From assembly GCF_034479375.1 (NCBI RefSeq), contig NZ_CP140155.1, forward strand, positions 1,116,001 to 1,180,000: DNA of 64,000 nucleotides, read 5' to 3'. The notes under the pieces were generated by a model. The model made no database searches and was not told the origin of the DNA. It saw nothing but the letters and a program-made list of their open reading frames with translations. The translations under genes were made by a program, and so were the position numbers. This stretch comes from Rhodopseudomonas palustris. Its GTDB lineage: Bacteria > Pseudomonadota > Alphaproteobacteria > Rhizobiales > Xanthobacteraceae. Shown here one piece after another: positions 44,368-53,127 of this stretch (position 1 is the stretch's first letter; each line of letters opens with the position of its first letter).

Positions 44368-46559
44368 GCGCCGACCTAAATAGCCAACTCTCGTCATGCC
44401 CGGGCTTGTCCCGGGCATCCACGAACAGCGTGTCGGCGGAGAAAGACGTGGATGGCCGGGACAAGCCCGGCCATGACGTGCGGAGAGGGCGGTCGCTCAT
44501 TCAGACGGCGGCAATTGTAGCTGCCATCTTAGTCGTCGTGTCGATCGGCGGCCTCGCCGCCTACATTGCTTCGCTCGGTCCGCTGCCGCTCGACGAGGCG
44601 CGCAAGACCTCCGTCAGCGTGGTCGATCGCCACGGCAAGCTGTTGCGCGCTTATGCGATGGCGGACGGGCGCTGGCGGCTGCCGGTCGATGCGCAGACGC
44701 AGGTCGATCCGCGCTATCTCGCGCAGCTCATCGCCTATGAGGACAAGCGGTTCTGGTCGCACCAGGGCGTCGATCCTTGGGCGATCGGCCGCGCCGCGCT
44801 GCAACTCGTCACTCACGGACACATCGTCTCCGGCGGATCGACCATCACCATGCAGCTCGCGCGGCTGATGGAGCCGCGGCGCGAGCGCTCGCTCCACGCC
44901 AAGCTGCGCCAGATGGTTCGCGCCATCGAACTGGAGTGGAAGCTGAGCAAGCCGCAGATCCTCGATCTGTATCTGGCGCTGGCGCCGTATGGCGGCAATC
45001 TCGAAGGCATCCGCGCCGCGTCGATCGCCTATTTCGGCAAGGAGCCGAAGCGGCTGACGCTCGCGGAATCCGCGCTGCTGGTGGCGCTGCCGCAGTCGCC
45101 GGAGACCCGGCGGCTTGACCGCCATCCGGCGGCGGCGCAGGCGGCGCGCGATCGGGTGCTGGCGCGCATGGTCGAGGACGGCGTCGTCAGCGCCGAGGAC
45201 GCCGCGCAGGCGAGGGCGGTGCCCGTCATTCGCCAGCGCAAGCCGATGCCGATCCTGGCGCCGCATTCCGCCGACCAGGCGACTGCGATCGTCAAGGACG
45301 CGCCGTTGATCCGGCTGACACTCGATGCGGGCATCCAGCGCGCGCTCGAAGCGCTGGCGCGCGATCGCGCGGTCGCGCTCGGTCCCGACATCTCGATCGG
45401 CATCGTCGCGGTGGATAACGAGACCGGCGACGTAGTGGCCCATGTCGGCTCGGCCGACTATTTCGACGAGCGCCGCGCCGGGCAGGTCGACATGACCCGC
45501 GCGGTGCGCTCGCCCGGCTCGACGCTGAAGCCGTTCATCTACGGGCTCGCCTTCGAGGACGGCTTCGTCCACCCGGAGAGCCTGATCGACGACCGGCCGG
45601 TCCGCTACGGCGCCTATGCGCCGGAGAATTTCGACATGACGTTCCAGGGTACGGTGTCGGTACGCAAAGCGCTGCAACTGTCGCTCAACGTCCCGGCGAT
45701 CGAGCTGCTCGACCGGGTCGGCGCCAGCCGGCTGGCGTCGCGGCTGAAACAGGCCGGAGTCGGGCTGGTGCTGCCGAAGGACGAAGCGCCCGGGCTGGCG
45801 ATGGGCCTCGGCGGCGTCGGCGTCCGGCTGACCGATCTGGTGCAGCTCTTCAGCGGTGTCGCGCGCCTCGGCAGTGTGCTGCCGCTGCGGGAGATCGCCA
45901 GTGATTCCAATGGTGAACGCGAGACTTTGCGTCTGCTGGATAAGGTCGCGGCCTGGCAGGTCGGCAACGTCCTGCTCGGCACCCCGCCGCCGGAAAACGC
46001 CGCCCGCAACCAGATCGCGTTCAAGACCGGGACGTCCTACGGCTATCGCGACGCCTGGTCGGTGGGCTTCGACGGCAAGTTCACGATCGGCGTCTGGGTC
46101 GGCCGGCCCGACGGCGCGCCGGTGCCCGGGCTGATCGGCCGGGTCGCCGCCGCGCCGGTGCTGTTCGACGCATTTGCGCGCACCGGGCATCTGCGCGCCG
46201 CGCTCCCCAAGCCCCCCCGCGGCACGCTCACCGCCGGCAACGCCCAGTTGCCGCTGCCGCTGCGCCGCTTCCGGCCCGCGGGTGACCTGGTCCGCGCCGG
46301 CAACGAGCAGGCGTTGAAGATCCAGTTTCCGCTGAACGGCTCGCGGATCGACGCGCTCAGCCAGGCCGCGACCGGCGCGCTGCCGGTCAAGGTCTCGGGC
46401 GGCGTGCTGCCGATGACGGTGATGGTCAACGGCCTGTCGGCCGGCGAGATCGACGGCCGGCGTCAGCGGCTGATCGCGCCGCCCGGTCCCGGCTTCGTCC
46501 GCCTCACCGTGATGGACGCGGTCGGCGCGGCAGCAACAGTCGTGGTGAGAATCCAGTAG
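44364..46559 (+). CDS. pbpC: Penicillin-binding protein 1C
   Basis: Bifunctional peptidoglycan glycosyltransferase/transpeptidase of class A, 731 residues. The membrane anchor is at about 46-67. The glycosyltransferase motif EDKRFWSHQGVD and GGSTITMQLAR are present; the transpeptidase has SxxK at Ser386-Lys389 (SPGSTLKPF), SLN and KTGTS; a C-terminal PBP1C domain follows. Residues about 10-39 (LSSCPGLSRAS.., DGRDKPGHDV) are the translation of a palindromic repeat, unlike any normal PBP1C tail. The ATGA overlap with the upstream gene supports the start at 44364; a GTG right after the repeat (44478) is the alternative. Confidence 0.92.
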   Translation: MSADLNSQLSSCPGLSRASTNSVSAEKDVDGRDKPGHDVRRGRSLIQTAAIVAAILVVVSIGGLAAYIASLGPLPLDEARKTSVSVVDRHGKLLRAYAMADGRWRLPVDAQTQVDPRYLAQLIAYEDKRFWSHQGVDPWAIGRAALQLVTHGHIVSGGSTITMQLARLMEPRRERSLHAKLRQMVRAIELEWKLSKPQILDLYLALAPYGGNLEGIRAASIAYFGKEPKRLTLAESALLVALPQSPETRRLDRHPAAAQAARDRVLARMVEDGVVSAEDAAQARAVPVIRQRKPMPILAPHSADQATAIVKDAPLIRLTLDAGIQRALEALARDRAVALGPDISIGIVAVDNETGDVVAHVGSADYFDERRAGQVDMTRAVRSPGSTLKPFIYGLAFEDGFVHPESLIDDRPVRYGAYAPENFDMTFQGTVSVRKALQLSLNVPAIELLDRVGASRLASRLKQAGVGLVLPKDEAPGLAMGLGGVGVRLTDLVQLFSGVARLGSVLPLREIASDSNGERETLRLLDKVAAWQVGNVLLGTPPPENAARNQIAFKTGTSYGYRDAWSVGFDGKFTIGVWVGRPDGAPVPGLIGRVAAAPVLFDAFARTGHLRAALPKPPRGTLTAGNAQLPLPLRRFRPAGDLVRAGNEQALKIQFPLNGSRIDALSQAATGALPVKVSGGVLPMTVMVNGLSAGEIDGRRQRLIAPPGPGFVRLTVMDAVGAAATVVVRIQ
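44392..44478. repeat. Palindromic repeat inserted in the 5' end of pbpC
   Basis: An 87-bp inverted repeat of the CGTCATGCCCGGG.. / ..GGCCATGACG family (also at 5888, 28904 and 50397), here lying inside the open frame of pbpC. Its length is a multiple of three and it contains no stop in the pbpC frame, so the protein reads through it. Confidence 0.85.
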
Positions 46560-46610
46560 CAGCCCGGCCAAGTGGTTGTCCGGCTATTGGTTTCAGCGTA
46601 TGCGAAACCG

Positions 46611-48353
46611 ATGATCGAGACCTCTGCAGCACGCCGCTTCGGCGCCCCCCGCGAGCCAAAAAACGCCATCGACCCCGGCCGCGGGCTGGTGGCCGTGCTG
46701 GATTTCGTGTCCGTCAGCCACTTTCGCGCCGTGATCTTTCTGGCGCTGGTCGGGCTGGTGTTCTTCCTGCCGGGCTTCTTCAACATCCCGCCGATCGACC
46801 GCGACGAGGCCCGCTTCGCGCAGGCCACCAAGCAGATGGTCGAGACCGGCGACTTCGTCGACATCCGCTTCCAGGACGAGGTTCGCTACAAGAAGCCGGT
46901 CGGGATCTACTGGCTTCAAGCGGCAGTGGTCGAGACCGCATCGAAACTCGGCCTGCCGCGCGCCCAGGTCCGGATCTGGCTGTACCGCGTGCCGTCGATG
47001 GCCGGCGCGATCGGTGCGGTGCTGATGACCTATTGGGCGGCGCTGGCCTTCATCGGGCGGCGAGGCGCCGTCGTCGCGGGTCTGCTGTTGTGCAGTTCGA
47101 TCCTGCTCGGCGTCGAGGCGCGGCTGGCCAAGACCGACGCGTTCCTGCTGTTCACCGTCACCGCCGCCTTGGGCGCGATGGCGCACATCTATCTCGCCTG
47201 GCAGCGCGGCGACGACCGCACCAATTCATGGGTGGCGGCGGCGGTGTTCTGGACCGCGGTCGCCGCGGGCATCCTGCTCAAGGGTCCGCTGATCCTGATG
47301 TTCATCGCGTTGACCGTGATCCCGCTTGCGATCCTCGATCGCTCGGTGGGTTGGCTTTGGCGGCTGAAGCCGCTGGCGGGCGTGCCGTGGATGCTGCTGC
47401 TGGTGCTGCCGTGGTTCATCGCGATCTTCCTGCGCGCCGGCGACACGTTCTTCGCCGACTCGGTCGGCGGCGACATGCTGAGCAAGATCGCCAGCCCGAA
47501 GGAATCCCACGGCGCGCCGCCGGGCCTGTATTTCCTGCTGTTCTGGGTGACGTTCTGGCCCGGCGCGCCGCTCGCCGCGATGGCGGCGCCGGCGATCTGG
47601 CGGGCGCGGCGCGAACCCGGCGCGCAGTTCCTGCTGGCGTGGCTGATCCCGTCCTGGATCGTGTTCGAGATCGTCATCACCAAGCTGCCGCACTACGTGC
47701 TGCCGCTGTATCCGGCGATCGCGATCATGACCGCGGGCGCAATCGAGCGCAGCGTGCTGTCGCGCTCCTGGCTGACGCGCGGCGCGGCCTGGTGGTTCGC
47801 GATCCCGGTGGTGGTGCTGTCGATCGCGATCATCGGCGCGATCGTTCTGACGCGGCAGCCGGCGTTCTTCGCCTGGCCGTTCGTCGCAGCATCGCTGATC
47901 TTCGGGCTGTTCGCGTGGCGGCTGTTCGATGAGAATCGCGCCGAGGCGTCGCTGCTCAACGCGTCGCTGGCGTCGCTGTTTCTGATCACCGCGACGCTCG
48001 GCGTCGTGGTGCCGACGCTGCGGCCGGTGTTCCCCAGCGTCGAGATCGCGCAGGCGCTGCGCAAGGTGGTGTGCGTCGGGCCAAAGGCCGCCGCGGTCGG
48101 CTATCACGAGCCGAGCCTGGTGTTCATGACCGGCACCGACACGCTGCTCACCGACGGCTCCGGCGCCGCCGACTTCCTGCTCGGGGGCAGTTGCCGCTTC
48201 GCACTGGTGGAAGCCCGCAGCGAGCGCGCCTTCGCGCAGCGGGCCGAGGCGATCGGGCTGCGCTACAACGTGGCGACGCGGATCGACGGCTACAACTTCT
48301 CCCAGGGCAAACCGGTCTCGATCGCGATCTTCCGATCCGAAGGCACGCAGTAA
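46611..48353 (+). CDS. Glycosyltransferase family 39 (ArnT-like), polyprenyl-phosphate-sugar dependent
   Basis: A 580-residue inner-membrane protein with about eleven hydrophobic helices. The GT39 motif is at the first periplasmic loop: PPIDRDEARFAQATKQM (Asp-Glu pair), then a large C-terminal periplasmic part. ArnT-type enzymes move a sugar from undecaprenyl phosphate to lipid A on the periplasmic face. ATG 46611 is chosen; a GTG at 46572 would add thirteen residues. Neighbours PAP2, GT2 and LAB_N form one cluster with it, which supports the polyprenyl-sugar role. Confidence 0.85.
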   Translation: MIETSAARRFGAPREPKNAIDPGRGLVAVLDFVSVSHFRAVIFLALVGLVFFLPGFFNIPPIDRDEARFAQATKQMVETGDFVDIRFQDEVRYKKPVGIYWLQAAVVETASKLGLPRAQVRIWLYRVPSMAGAIGAVLMTYWAALAFIGRRGAVVAGLLLCSSILLGVEARLAKTDAFLLFTVTAALGAMAHIYLAWQRGDDRTNSWVAAAVFWTAVAAGILLKGPLILMFIALTVIPLAILDRSVGWLWRLKPLAGVPWMLLLVLPWFIAIFLRAGDTFFADSVGGDMLSKIASPKESHGAPPGLYFLLFWVTFWPGAPLAAMAAPAIWRARREPGAQFLLAWLIPSWIVFEIVITKLPHYVLPLYPAIAIMTAGAIERSVLSRSWLTRGAAWWFAIPVVVLSIAIIGAIVLTRQPAFFAWPFVAASLIFGLFAWRLFDENRAEASLLNASLASLFLITATLGVVVPTLRPVFPSVEIAQALRKVVCVGPKAAAVGYHEPSLVFMTGTDTLLTDGSGAADFLLGGSCRFALVEARSERAFAQRAEAIGLRYNVATRIDGYNFSQGKPVSIAIFRSEGTQ

Positions 48354-48354
48354 C

Positions 48355-49176
48355 ATGGCGACCGGCTATCCGGCCGAACTGGGTGCCGTTCTGAGGCAGG
48401 CATTGGCGCGGCTGATGCGCACGCCGTCGCATTCGCGCCGCGCCGCCGCCGCCCGCCGCGGCGCGCGGTCGATCCTGGCGCTGACGGCGCTCGCGTCGGT
48501 CGCGACCGTGCTGCTGATGTTCGCCGTCGATGCCGTCTGGATCGGACTGATGCCGACGCGTGGCACGGCTTCGCTGTGGCCGGTGAGGATCCTGACCGAC
48601 TTCGCCAAGTCGCGCTACGTGCTGTGGACGCTGGCGGCTTTGCTGGTGGCTTTATGGCTGCTGCTGCCACGGCTGCAGGGGGCTTCCCGCGCGGTTCTGA
48701 TCGGGATCGGCACCCGCGTTCAGTACGTCTTCCTTGCGGTTCTGGTGCCGGTGCTCGCTGGCGAGGTGCTCAAAGGCATCGTCGGCCGCGGCCGACCGTT
48801 CGTCGGCGGCTCCGCCGATCCGTTCAATTTCACCTGGTTCGCCTGGAGCGAAGCCTATGCGAGCATCCCCTCGGGGCACACCATCACCGCCGCGGCGCTG
48901 GCTTTCGCGGTCTCGGCGCTGTGGCCGCGCCTGACCGGTGTGATGATCGTTTATACGGTGACGATCGCGATCACCCGCCTGGTGCTGCTGGCGCACCATC
49001 CCAGCGACGTCGTCGCCGGGGCGCTGATTGGATTGCTCGGCGCGCTCGCGGTGCGCTATTGGTTCGCGGCCCGGCGGCTGGCGTTCACGATCCGCCCCGA
49101 CGGCACCATCGACCCGCTGCCCGGGCCGTCCTGGGACCGCGTCAAAGGGGTTGCCCGCGACGCCTTGGCCCCATAA
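48355..49176 (+). CDS. PAP2-family membrane phosphatase
   Basis: A 273-residue membrane protein with about six helices and the three PAP2 motifs: KGIVGRGRP, PSGHT and RLVLLAHHPSDV. It should remove phosphate from a lipid substrate on the periplasmic side, such as undecaprenyl pyrophosphate or lipid A; both fit its place in a polyprenyl-sugar cluster. It starts one base after the GT39 stop, so they are co-translated. The last 25 residues are polar. Confidence 0.85.
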   Translation: MATGYPAELGAVLRQALARLMRTPSHSRRAAAARRGARSILALTALASVATVLLMFAVDAVWIGLMPTRGTASLWPVRILTDFAKSRYVLWTLAALLVALWLLLPRLQGASRAVLIGIGTRVQYVFLAVLVPVLAGEVLKGIVGRGRPFVGGSADPFNFTWFAWSEAYASIPSGHTITAAALAFAVSALWPRLTGVMIVYTVTIAITRLVLLAHHPSDVVAGALIGLLGALAVRYWFAARRLAFTIRPDGTIDPLPGPSWDRVKGVARDALAP

Positions 49177-49271
49177 GCCTTGACCCCCTAAGCCTTGGCC
49201 CCATCAGAAGCGGTCGCGCCGGCCTGCGCCCCGGCCGCAAGTTCCCGACGGCCCCCGGATTGTTCCGAACC

Positions 49272-50030
49272 ATGCCTGAAACCATGCCAGACTCCAGTAC
49301 GCCGCCCGCGGTGTCCATTGTGGTGCCGGTGCGTAACGAGGCCGACAATGTCGCCCCGCTGATCGCCGAGATCGCCGCGGCGTTGGACGGGCGCTGGGTC
49401 TACGAGATCGTCTATGTCGACGACGGCTCGACCGACGCCACGCCGCAGCGTCTTGCGGCGCTGCGGCGCGAGCGCGCCAATCTGCGCCAGATCAGGCACG
49501 CCAAATCCTGCGGTCAGTCGGCGGCGGTGCGCACCGGCGTCCGTGCCGCGCGCGGCGCGATCGTGGCGACGCTCGACGGCGACGGCCAGAACAATCCGGC
49601 CTTCATACCCGACCTGATCAAGGCGCTGGAACACGGCGGCGAGCGCTCCGGCCTGGCCGCCGGCCAGCGCGTCGGCCGCAAGGACACCGGCTTCAAGAAG
49701 CTGCAGTCCCGCGTCGCCAACAAGGTGCGTGACGCCATCCTGCGCGACGGCACTCGCGATTCCGGTTGCGGCCTGAAGGCGTTCCGCCGCGAGGTGTTCT
49801 TGGCCCTGCCGTATTTCGATGGCTTGCATCGTTTCCTGCCGGCGCTGGTGCGCCGGGAAGGCTACGACATCGTTTTTGTCGACGTCGCCGACCGGCCGCG
49901 GCTGTCGGGCGTTTCCAATTACGGCTTCTTCGACCGGCTGTGGGTCGGGCTGATGGATCTCGCCGGCGTCTGGTGGCTGATCCGCCGCAAGAAGGCCGTG
50001 CCAGCCGCGACCGAGGTGAACGAATGCTGA
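49272..50030 (+). CDS. Glycosyltransferase family 2, polyprenyl-phosphate sugar synthase-like
   Basis: A 252-residue GT2 enzyme of the dolichol-phosphate-mannose-synthase type without C-terminal membrane helices. Motifs: SIVVPVRNEADN, VDDGSTD, the catalytic TLDGDGQNNP, SGCGLKAFRRE and RLSGVSNYGFFDR. It should make a polyprenyl-phosphate-linked sugar in the cytoplasm. Overlaps the LAB_N gene by seven bases. In Rhizobium a comparable enzyme (RgtE) makes dodecaprenyl-phosphate galacturonate for lipid A; the sugar here is not readable. Confidence 0.87.
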   Translation: MPETMPDSSTPPAVSIVVPVRNEADNVAPLIAEIAAALDGRWVYEIVYVDDGSTDATPQRLAALRRERANLRQIRHAKSCGQSAAVRTGVRAARGAIVATLDGDGQNNPAFIPDLIKALEHGGERSGLAAGQRVGRKDTGFKKLQSRVANKVRDAILRDGTRDSGCGLKAFRREVFLALPYFDGLHRFLPALVRREGYDIVFVDVADRPRLSGVSNYGFFDRLWVGLMDLAGVWWLIRRKKAVPAATEVNEC

Positions 50031-50362
50031 TTCAATACGGGCAGGCTCTGGGCGATTATCTTTACGACGTGTTCGTCGCCAAGTTCGATTTCTGGCTCGC
50101 CTTCGGCCTGGTCGCGCAATTGCTGTTCACCGCGCGTTTCGTGGTGCAGTGGATCTCCAGCGAGCGCGCCGGCAAGAGCGTGGTGCCGATGGCGTTCTGG
50201 TTCTTCTCGATGGGCGGCGGGCTGATGACGCTGGTCTACGGCATCGCCAAACGCGAGCCGGTGATCATTCTCGGCCAGTCGATGGCGACCGTCATCTACA
50301 TCCGCAACATCATGCTGATCATCAAGAACCATTCGAAAGGCTCGGAGAGCCTGCCGAACTGA
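50024..50362 (+). CDS. LAB_N (lipid A biosynthesis N-terminal) small membrane protein
   Basis: 112 residues, three hydrophobic helices, the LAB_N fold: FGLVAQLLFTARFVVQWISSE and SVVPMAFWFFSMGGGLMTLVYG are the family signature. Such proteins are found fused to or next to polyprenyl-sugar synthases and may flip or present the sugar lipid. ATG 50024 overlaps the GT2 stop codon (ATGCTGA), so translation is coupled. Confidence 0.85.
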   Translation: MLIQYGQALGDYLYDVFVAKFDFWLAFGLVAQLLFTARFVVQWISSERAGKSVVPMAFWFFSMGGGLMTLVYGIAKREPVIILGQSMATVIYIRNIMLIIKNHSKGSESLPN

Positions 50363-50396
50363 GCGCTTGCGGGGCAGGCGTTCCGACATTTGAGTT

Positions 50397-50486
50397 CGTC
50401 ATGGCTGGGCTCGTCCCGGCCATCCACGTCCTTCTCGCAAGCCGCGCCTCAAGGCGTGGATGGCCGGCACAAGGCCGGCCATGACG
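50397..50486. repeat. Extragenic palindromic repeat, CGTCATGGC family
   Basis: A 90-bp inverted repeat after the LAB_N gene, with arms CGTCATGGCTGGGCTCG.. and ..GGCCGGCCATGACG and inner ATCCACGT/GCGTGGAT. Same family as the copies at 5888, 28904 and 44392. Confidence 0.85.
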
Positions 50487-50566
50487 GGGAGAGGTTGTCG
50501 CCGATCTCAATCGTCGCGCGTTCGATCAGGCTGCCGGGATGACGCGTCAGACCGAACTGTCGACAA

Positions 50567-51763
50567 TCACCGCGCGGCGTTGAACGCCGCGAAGCCGCGT
50601 TCCAGATCGGCCTTCAGATCATCGACGCTCTCCAGGCCGATATGCAGCCGCAGCGTCGGCCCGCCCGGATTCCATTTGGTCGCGCTGCGGTAGGTCGCGC
50701 AGTCGAACGGGATCGCCAGGCTCTCGAAACCGCCCCATGAATAGCCCATCCCGAACAGCTTGACGGTGTCGAGCAACGCGTCGACCGCCTTCTGCGGCGC
50801 AGGCTGCAGGACGATCGAGAACAGGCCGGACGCGCCGGTGAAATCGCGCTTCCAGATCGCGTGTCCCGGGTCGCTCTCCAGCGCCGGGTGCAGCACGCGC
50901 TGCACCTCGGGCCGCTCGCCGAGCCAGCGCGCCATCTCCAGTCCCGATTGCTGATGCTGCGCCAGCCGCACCGCCAGCGTGCGCAGGCCGCGCAGCGCCA
51001 GGAACACGTCGTCCGGCCCGGCGCAGACGCCGAGCTGGCGAATCCCCTCGGCCACCTGTGGCCATGTTCTGGCGTTGGCGGCGATGGTGCCGAACATGAT
51101 GTCGGAATGGCCGCCGATATATTTGGTGCCGGCCTGGATCGAGATGTCGACGCCCTGATCGAGCGAGCGGTGATACAGCGGCGTCGCCCAGGTGTTGTCG
51201 TCGATCACCAGCGCGCCATGCGTATGAGCGACCTCGGCGATCGCCGGAATGTCGGGCATTTCGAAGGACTGCGAGCCGGGCGCCTCGACCATCACCACGG
51301 CCGTATTGGGCTTCAGGTGCGCGGCGATTCCGGCACCGACCAGCGGATCGAAATAGCTGGTTTCGACGCCGAAACGCTTCAGCATCTGGTCGCAGAACAG
51401 CCGCGTCGGGCGATAGGCGTTGTCGCACACCAGGACATGGTCGCCGGCTTTCAGCACCGCGAGCAGGGCGGTCGAGATCGCCGAGACGCCCGACGGCGCC
51501 AGGCCGACGCCGGCGCATTGCGGACCTTCCAGCGCCATCAGCGCCTGCTGCAGCGCCCTGGTGGTCGGCGTGCCGTGACGTCCATACGAATACTCGCCGC
51601 GATGGGCGTGCAGGTCTTCGGCGGTCGGATACAGCACCGTCGAGCCGCGCACCACCGGCGGATTGACGAAGCCCTTCTGCGCCTTGGTGTCGCGGCCCGA
51701 GGTGACCAGCCGGGTCTGCGGGCTGAGCGGCGATGCTGTTCCGCCGTGATCGGAAGAGTCCAT
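50567..51763 (-). CDS. metC: Cystathionine beta-lyase
   Basis: PLP enzyme splitting cystathionine to homocysteine, pyruvate and ammonia in methionine synthesis. The 398-residue Cys/Met-metabolism fold shows YGRHGTPTTRALQ, the PLP-contact Asp in LVIDDNTWATPLY and the PLP lysine Lys214 in IQAGTKYIGGHSD. The C-terminal SWGGFESLAIP is typical of MetC. Cystathionine gamma-synthase and methionine gamma-lyase share the fold, so the exact reaction is inferred. It is divergent from aapJ with a 333-base gap. Confidence 0.9.
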   Translation of the reverse strand: MDSSDHGGTASPLSPQTRLVTSGRDTKAQKGFVNPPVVRGSTVLYPTAEDLHAHRGEYSYGRHGTPTTRALQQALMALEGPQCAGVGLAPSGVSAISTALLAVLKAGDHVLVCDNAYRPTRLFCDQMLKRFGVETSYFDPLVGAGIAAHLKPNTAVVMVEAPGSQSFEMPDIPAIAEVAHTHGALVIDDNTWATPLYHRSLDQGVDISIQAGTKYIGGHSDIMFGTIAANARTWPQVAEGIRQLGVCAGPDDVFLALRGLRTLAVRLAQHQQSGLEMARWLGERPEVQRVLHPALESDPGHAIWKRDFTGASGLFSIVLQPAPQKAVDALLDTVKLFGMGYSWGGFESLAIPFDCATYRSATKWNPGGPTLRLHIGLESVDDLKADLERGFAAFNAAR

Positions 51764-52096
51764 ATTGGCTCGCTGATGAAATAGCCGCCATCGTGATCGC
51801 GCACTGAGCGGCGCGGCGGCTGCCGAACGATTTGCCTAATAGCAGGCTTGGGAAGACGGCCGTCAACCCCTTGACCCGGCGTCCAACTCGTTGTGTGATG
51901 CGACGAGCCGTCTGGACGCCGTGCGGAGGGACTCGCGTAGATGTCGACCCGGGGTCATTCCTCACGGAGCCGCAGCGATGGCGATGCCGGCACGTTGCGC
52001 GGATCGACCGGCTGCTCGTGCCGCAAGCGCCGCAGCAACGCACCGTCACTTCCAACGCCGATCGACGCGGCAGCACATTCCTTGAAAGGTTTTTCG
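51764..52096. other. Divergent promoter region metC/aapJ
   Basis: 333 bases between divergent genes. It holds a sigma-70-like promoter candidate for aapJ (51871-51899) and a likely leader of about 190 bases. No protein gene is credible here. Confidence 0.5.
51871..51899 (+). promoter_or_regulatory. Possible sigma-70 promoter of aapJ
   Basis: TTGACC, a 17-base spacer, then TGTGAT. The -35 box fits alphaproteobacterial housekeeping promoters well, the -10 box only partly (4 of 6). It would give a leader of about 190 bases. Confidence 0.35.
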
Positions 52097-53113
52097 ATGA
52101 AACGCGTATCCCTCGTTGCCGCCATCGCCGTCGCCGCCTGCTTCGCGGCCCAGAGCGCGGGCGCGCAGACGCTCAAAACCGTCAAGGACCGCGGGATCCT
52201 GTCCTGCGGCGTCAGCCAGGGCCTGCCTGGATTCTCGGCGCCGGACGACAAGGGCAACTGGACCGGTCTCGATGTCGACGTCTGCCGCGGCATCGCGGCG
52301 GCGATCTTCGACGATCCGAGCAAGGTGAAATTCGTGCCGCTGTCGGCCAAGGACCGCTTCACCGCGCTGCAGTCCGGCGAGATCGACGTGCTGTCGCGCA
52401 ACACCACCTGGACGCTGTCGCGCGACACCTCGCTCGGCGTCAACTTCGCCGGCGTCAGCTATTACGACGGGCAGGGGTTCCTGATCAAGAAAGCCCTCAA
52501 GGTCAATTCCGCGCTCGAGCTCAACAGCGCCTCGATCTGCGTGCAGACCGGCACCACCAACGAGCAGAACGTCGCCGACTACTTCAAGGGCAACAACATG
52601 AAGTACGAGGTGATCGCCTTCGCCAACGCCGACGAGGCGATCAAGGCCTATGAATCCGGCCGCTGCGACGTGTTCACCTCGGACGTCTCCCAGCTCTACG
52701 CCCAGCGGCTGAAACTGACGGCGCCGGCCGACCACGTTGTGCTGCCGGAAGTGATCTCGAAGGAGCCGCTCGGACCGTTGGTCCGCCACGGCGACGACCA
52801 GTGGTTCGACGTGGTCAAGTGGACGCTGTTCGCGATGATCAACGCCGAGGAACTCGGCGTCACCCGCAGCAACGTCGCCGAGATGGCCAAATCGGATAAG
52901 CCGGAGCTAAAGCGCGTGTTCGGCACCGACGGCAATCTCGGCGAACAGCTCGGCCTGAGCAAGGATTGGGTCGCGCGCATCATCAAGGCGACCGGCAATT
53001 ACGGCGAGTCGTTCGAGCGTAACGTCGGCGCCGGCTCCAAGCTCGAGATCGCCCGCGGCCTGAACAAGCTGTGGAACAAGGGCGGCATCATGTACGCGCC
53101 GCCGATCCGCTGA
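52097..53113 (+). CDS. aapJ: General L-amino acid ABC transporter, substrate-binding protein
   Basis: A 338-residue periplasmic binding protein of the polar-amino-acid family. Signal peptide MKRVSLVAAIAVAACFAAQS, cleavage near GAQTL. LKTVKDRGILSCGVSQG opens the fold, VDVCRGIAAAIF and TTWTLSRDTSLGVNF are the AapJ-type contacts, and SISVQTGT-like ASICVQTGTTNEQN follows. The length is longer than single-substrate binding proteins and normal for AapJ. It heads a four-gene operon with aapQ, aapM and aapP. Confidence 0.95.
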   Translation: MKRVSLVAAIAVAACFAAQSAGAQTLKTVKDRGILSCGVSQGLPGFSAPDDKGNWTGLDVDVCRGIAAAIFDDPSKVKFVPLSAKDRFTALQSGEIDVLSRNTTWTLSRDTSLGVNFAGVSYYDGQGFLIKKALKVNSALELNSASICVQTGTTNEQNVADYFKGNNMKYEVIAFANADEAIKAYESGRCDVFTSDVSQLYAQRLKLTAPADHVVLPEVISKEPLGPLVRHGDDQWFDVVKWTLFAMINAEELGVTRSNVAEMAKSDKPELKRVFGTDGNLGEQLGLSKDWVARIIKATGNYGESFERNVGAGSKLEIARGLNKLWNKGGIMYAPPIR

Positions 53114-53127
53114 CGCGCGGATCGGCC

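Noticed and set aside
44529-46571. 680-codon minus-strand frame opposite pbpC
   Set aside because: Shadow frame; composition dominated by Arg, Asp and His, and the plus strand has all PBP motifs.
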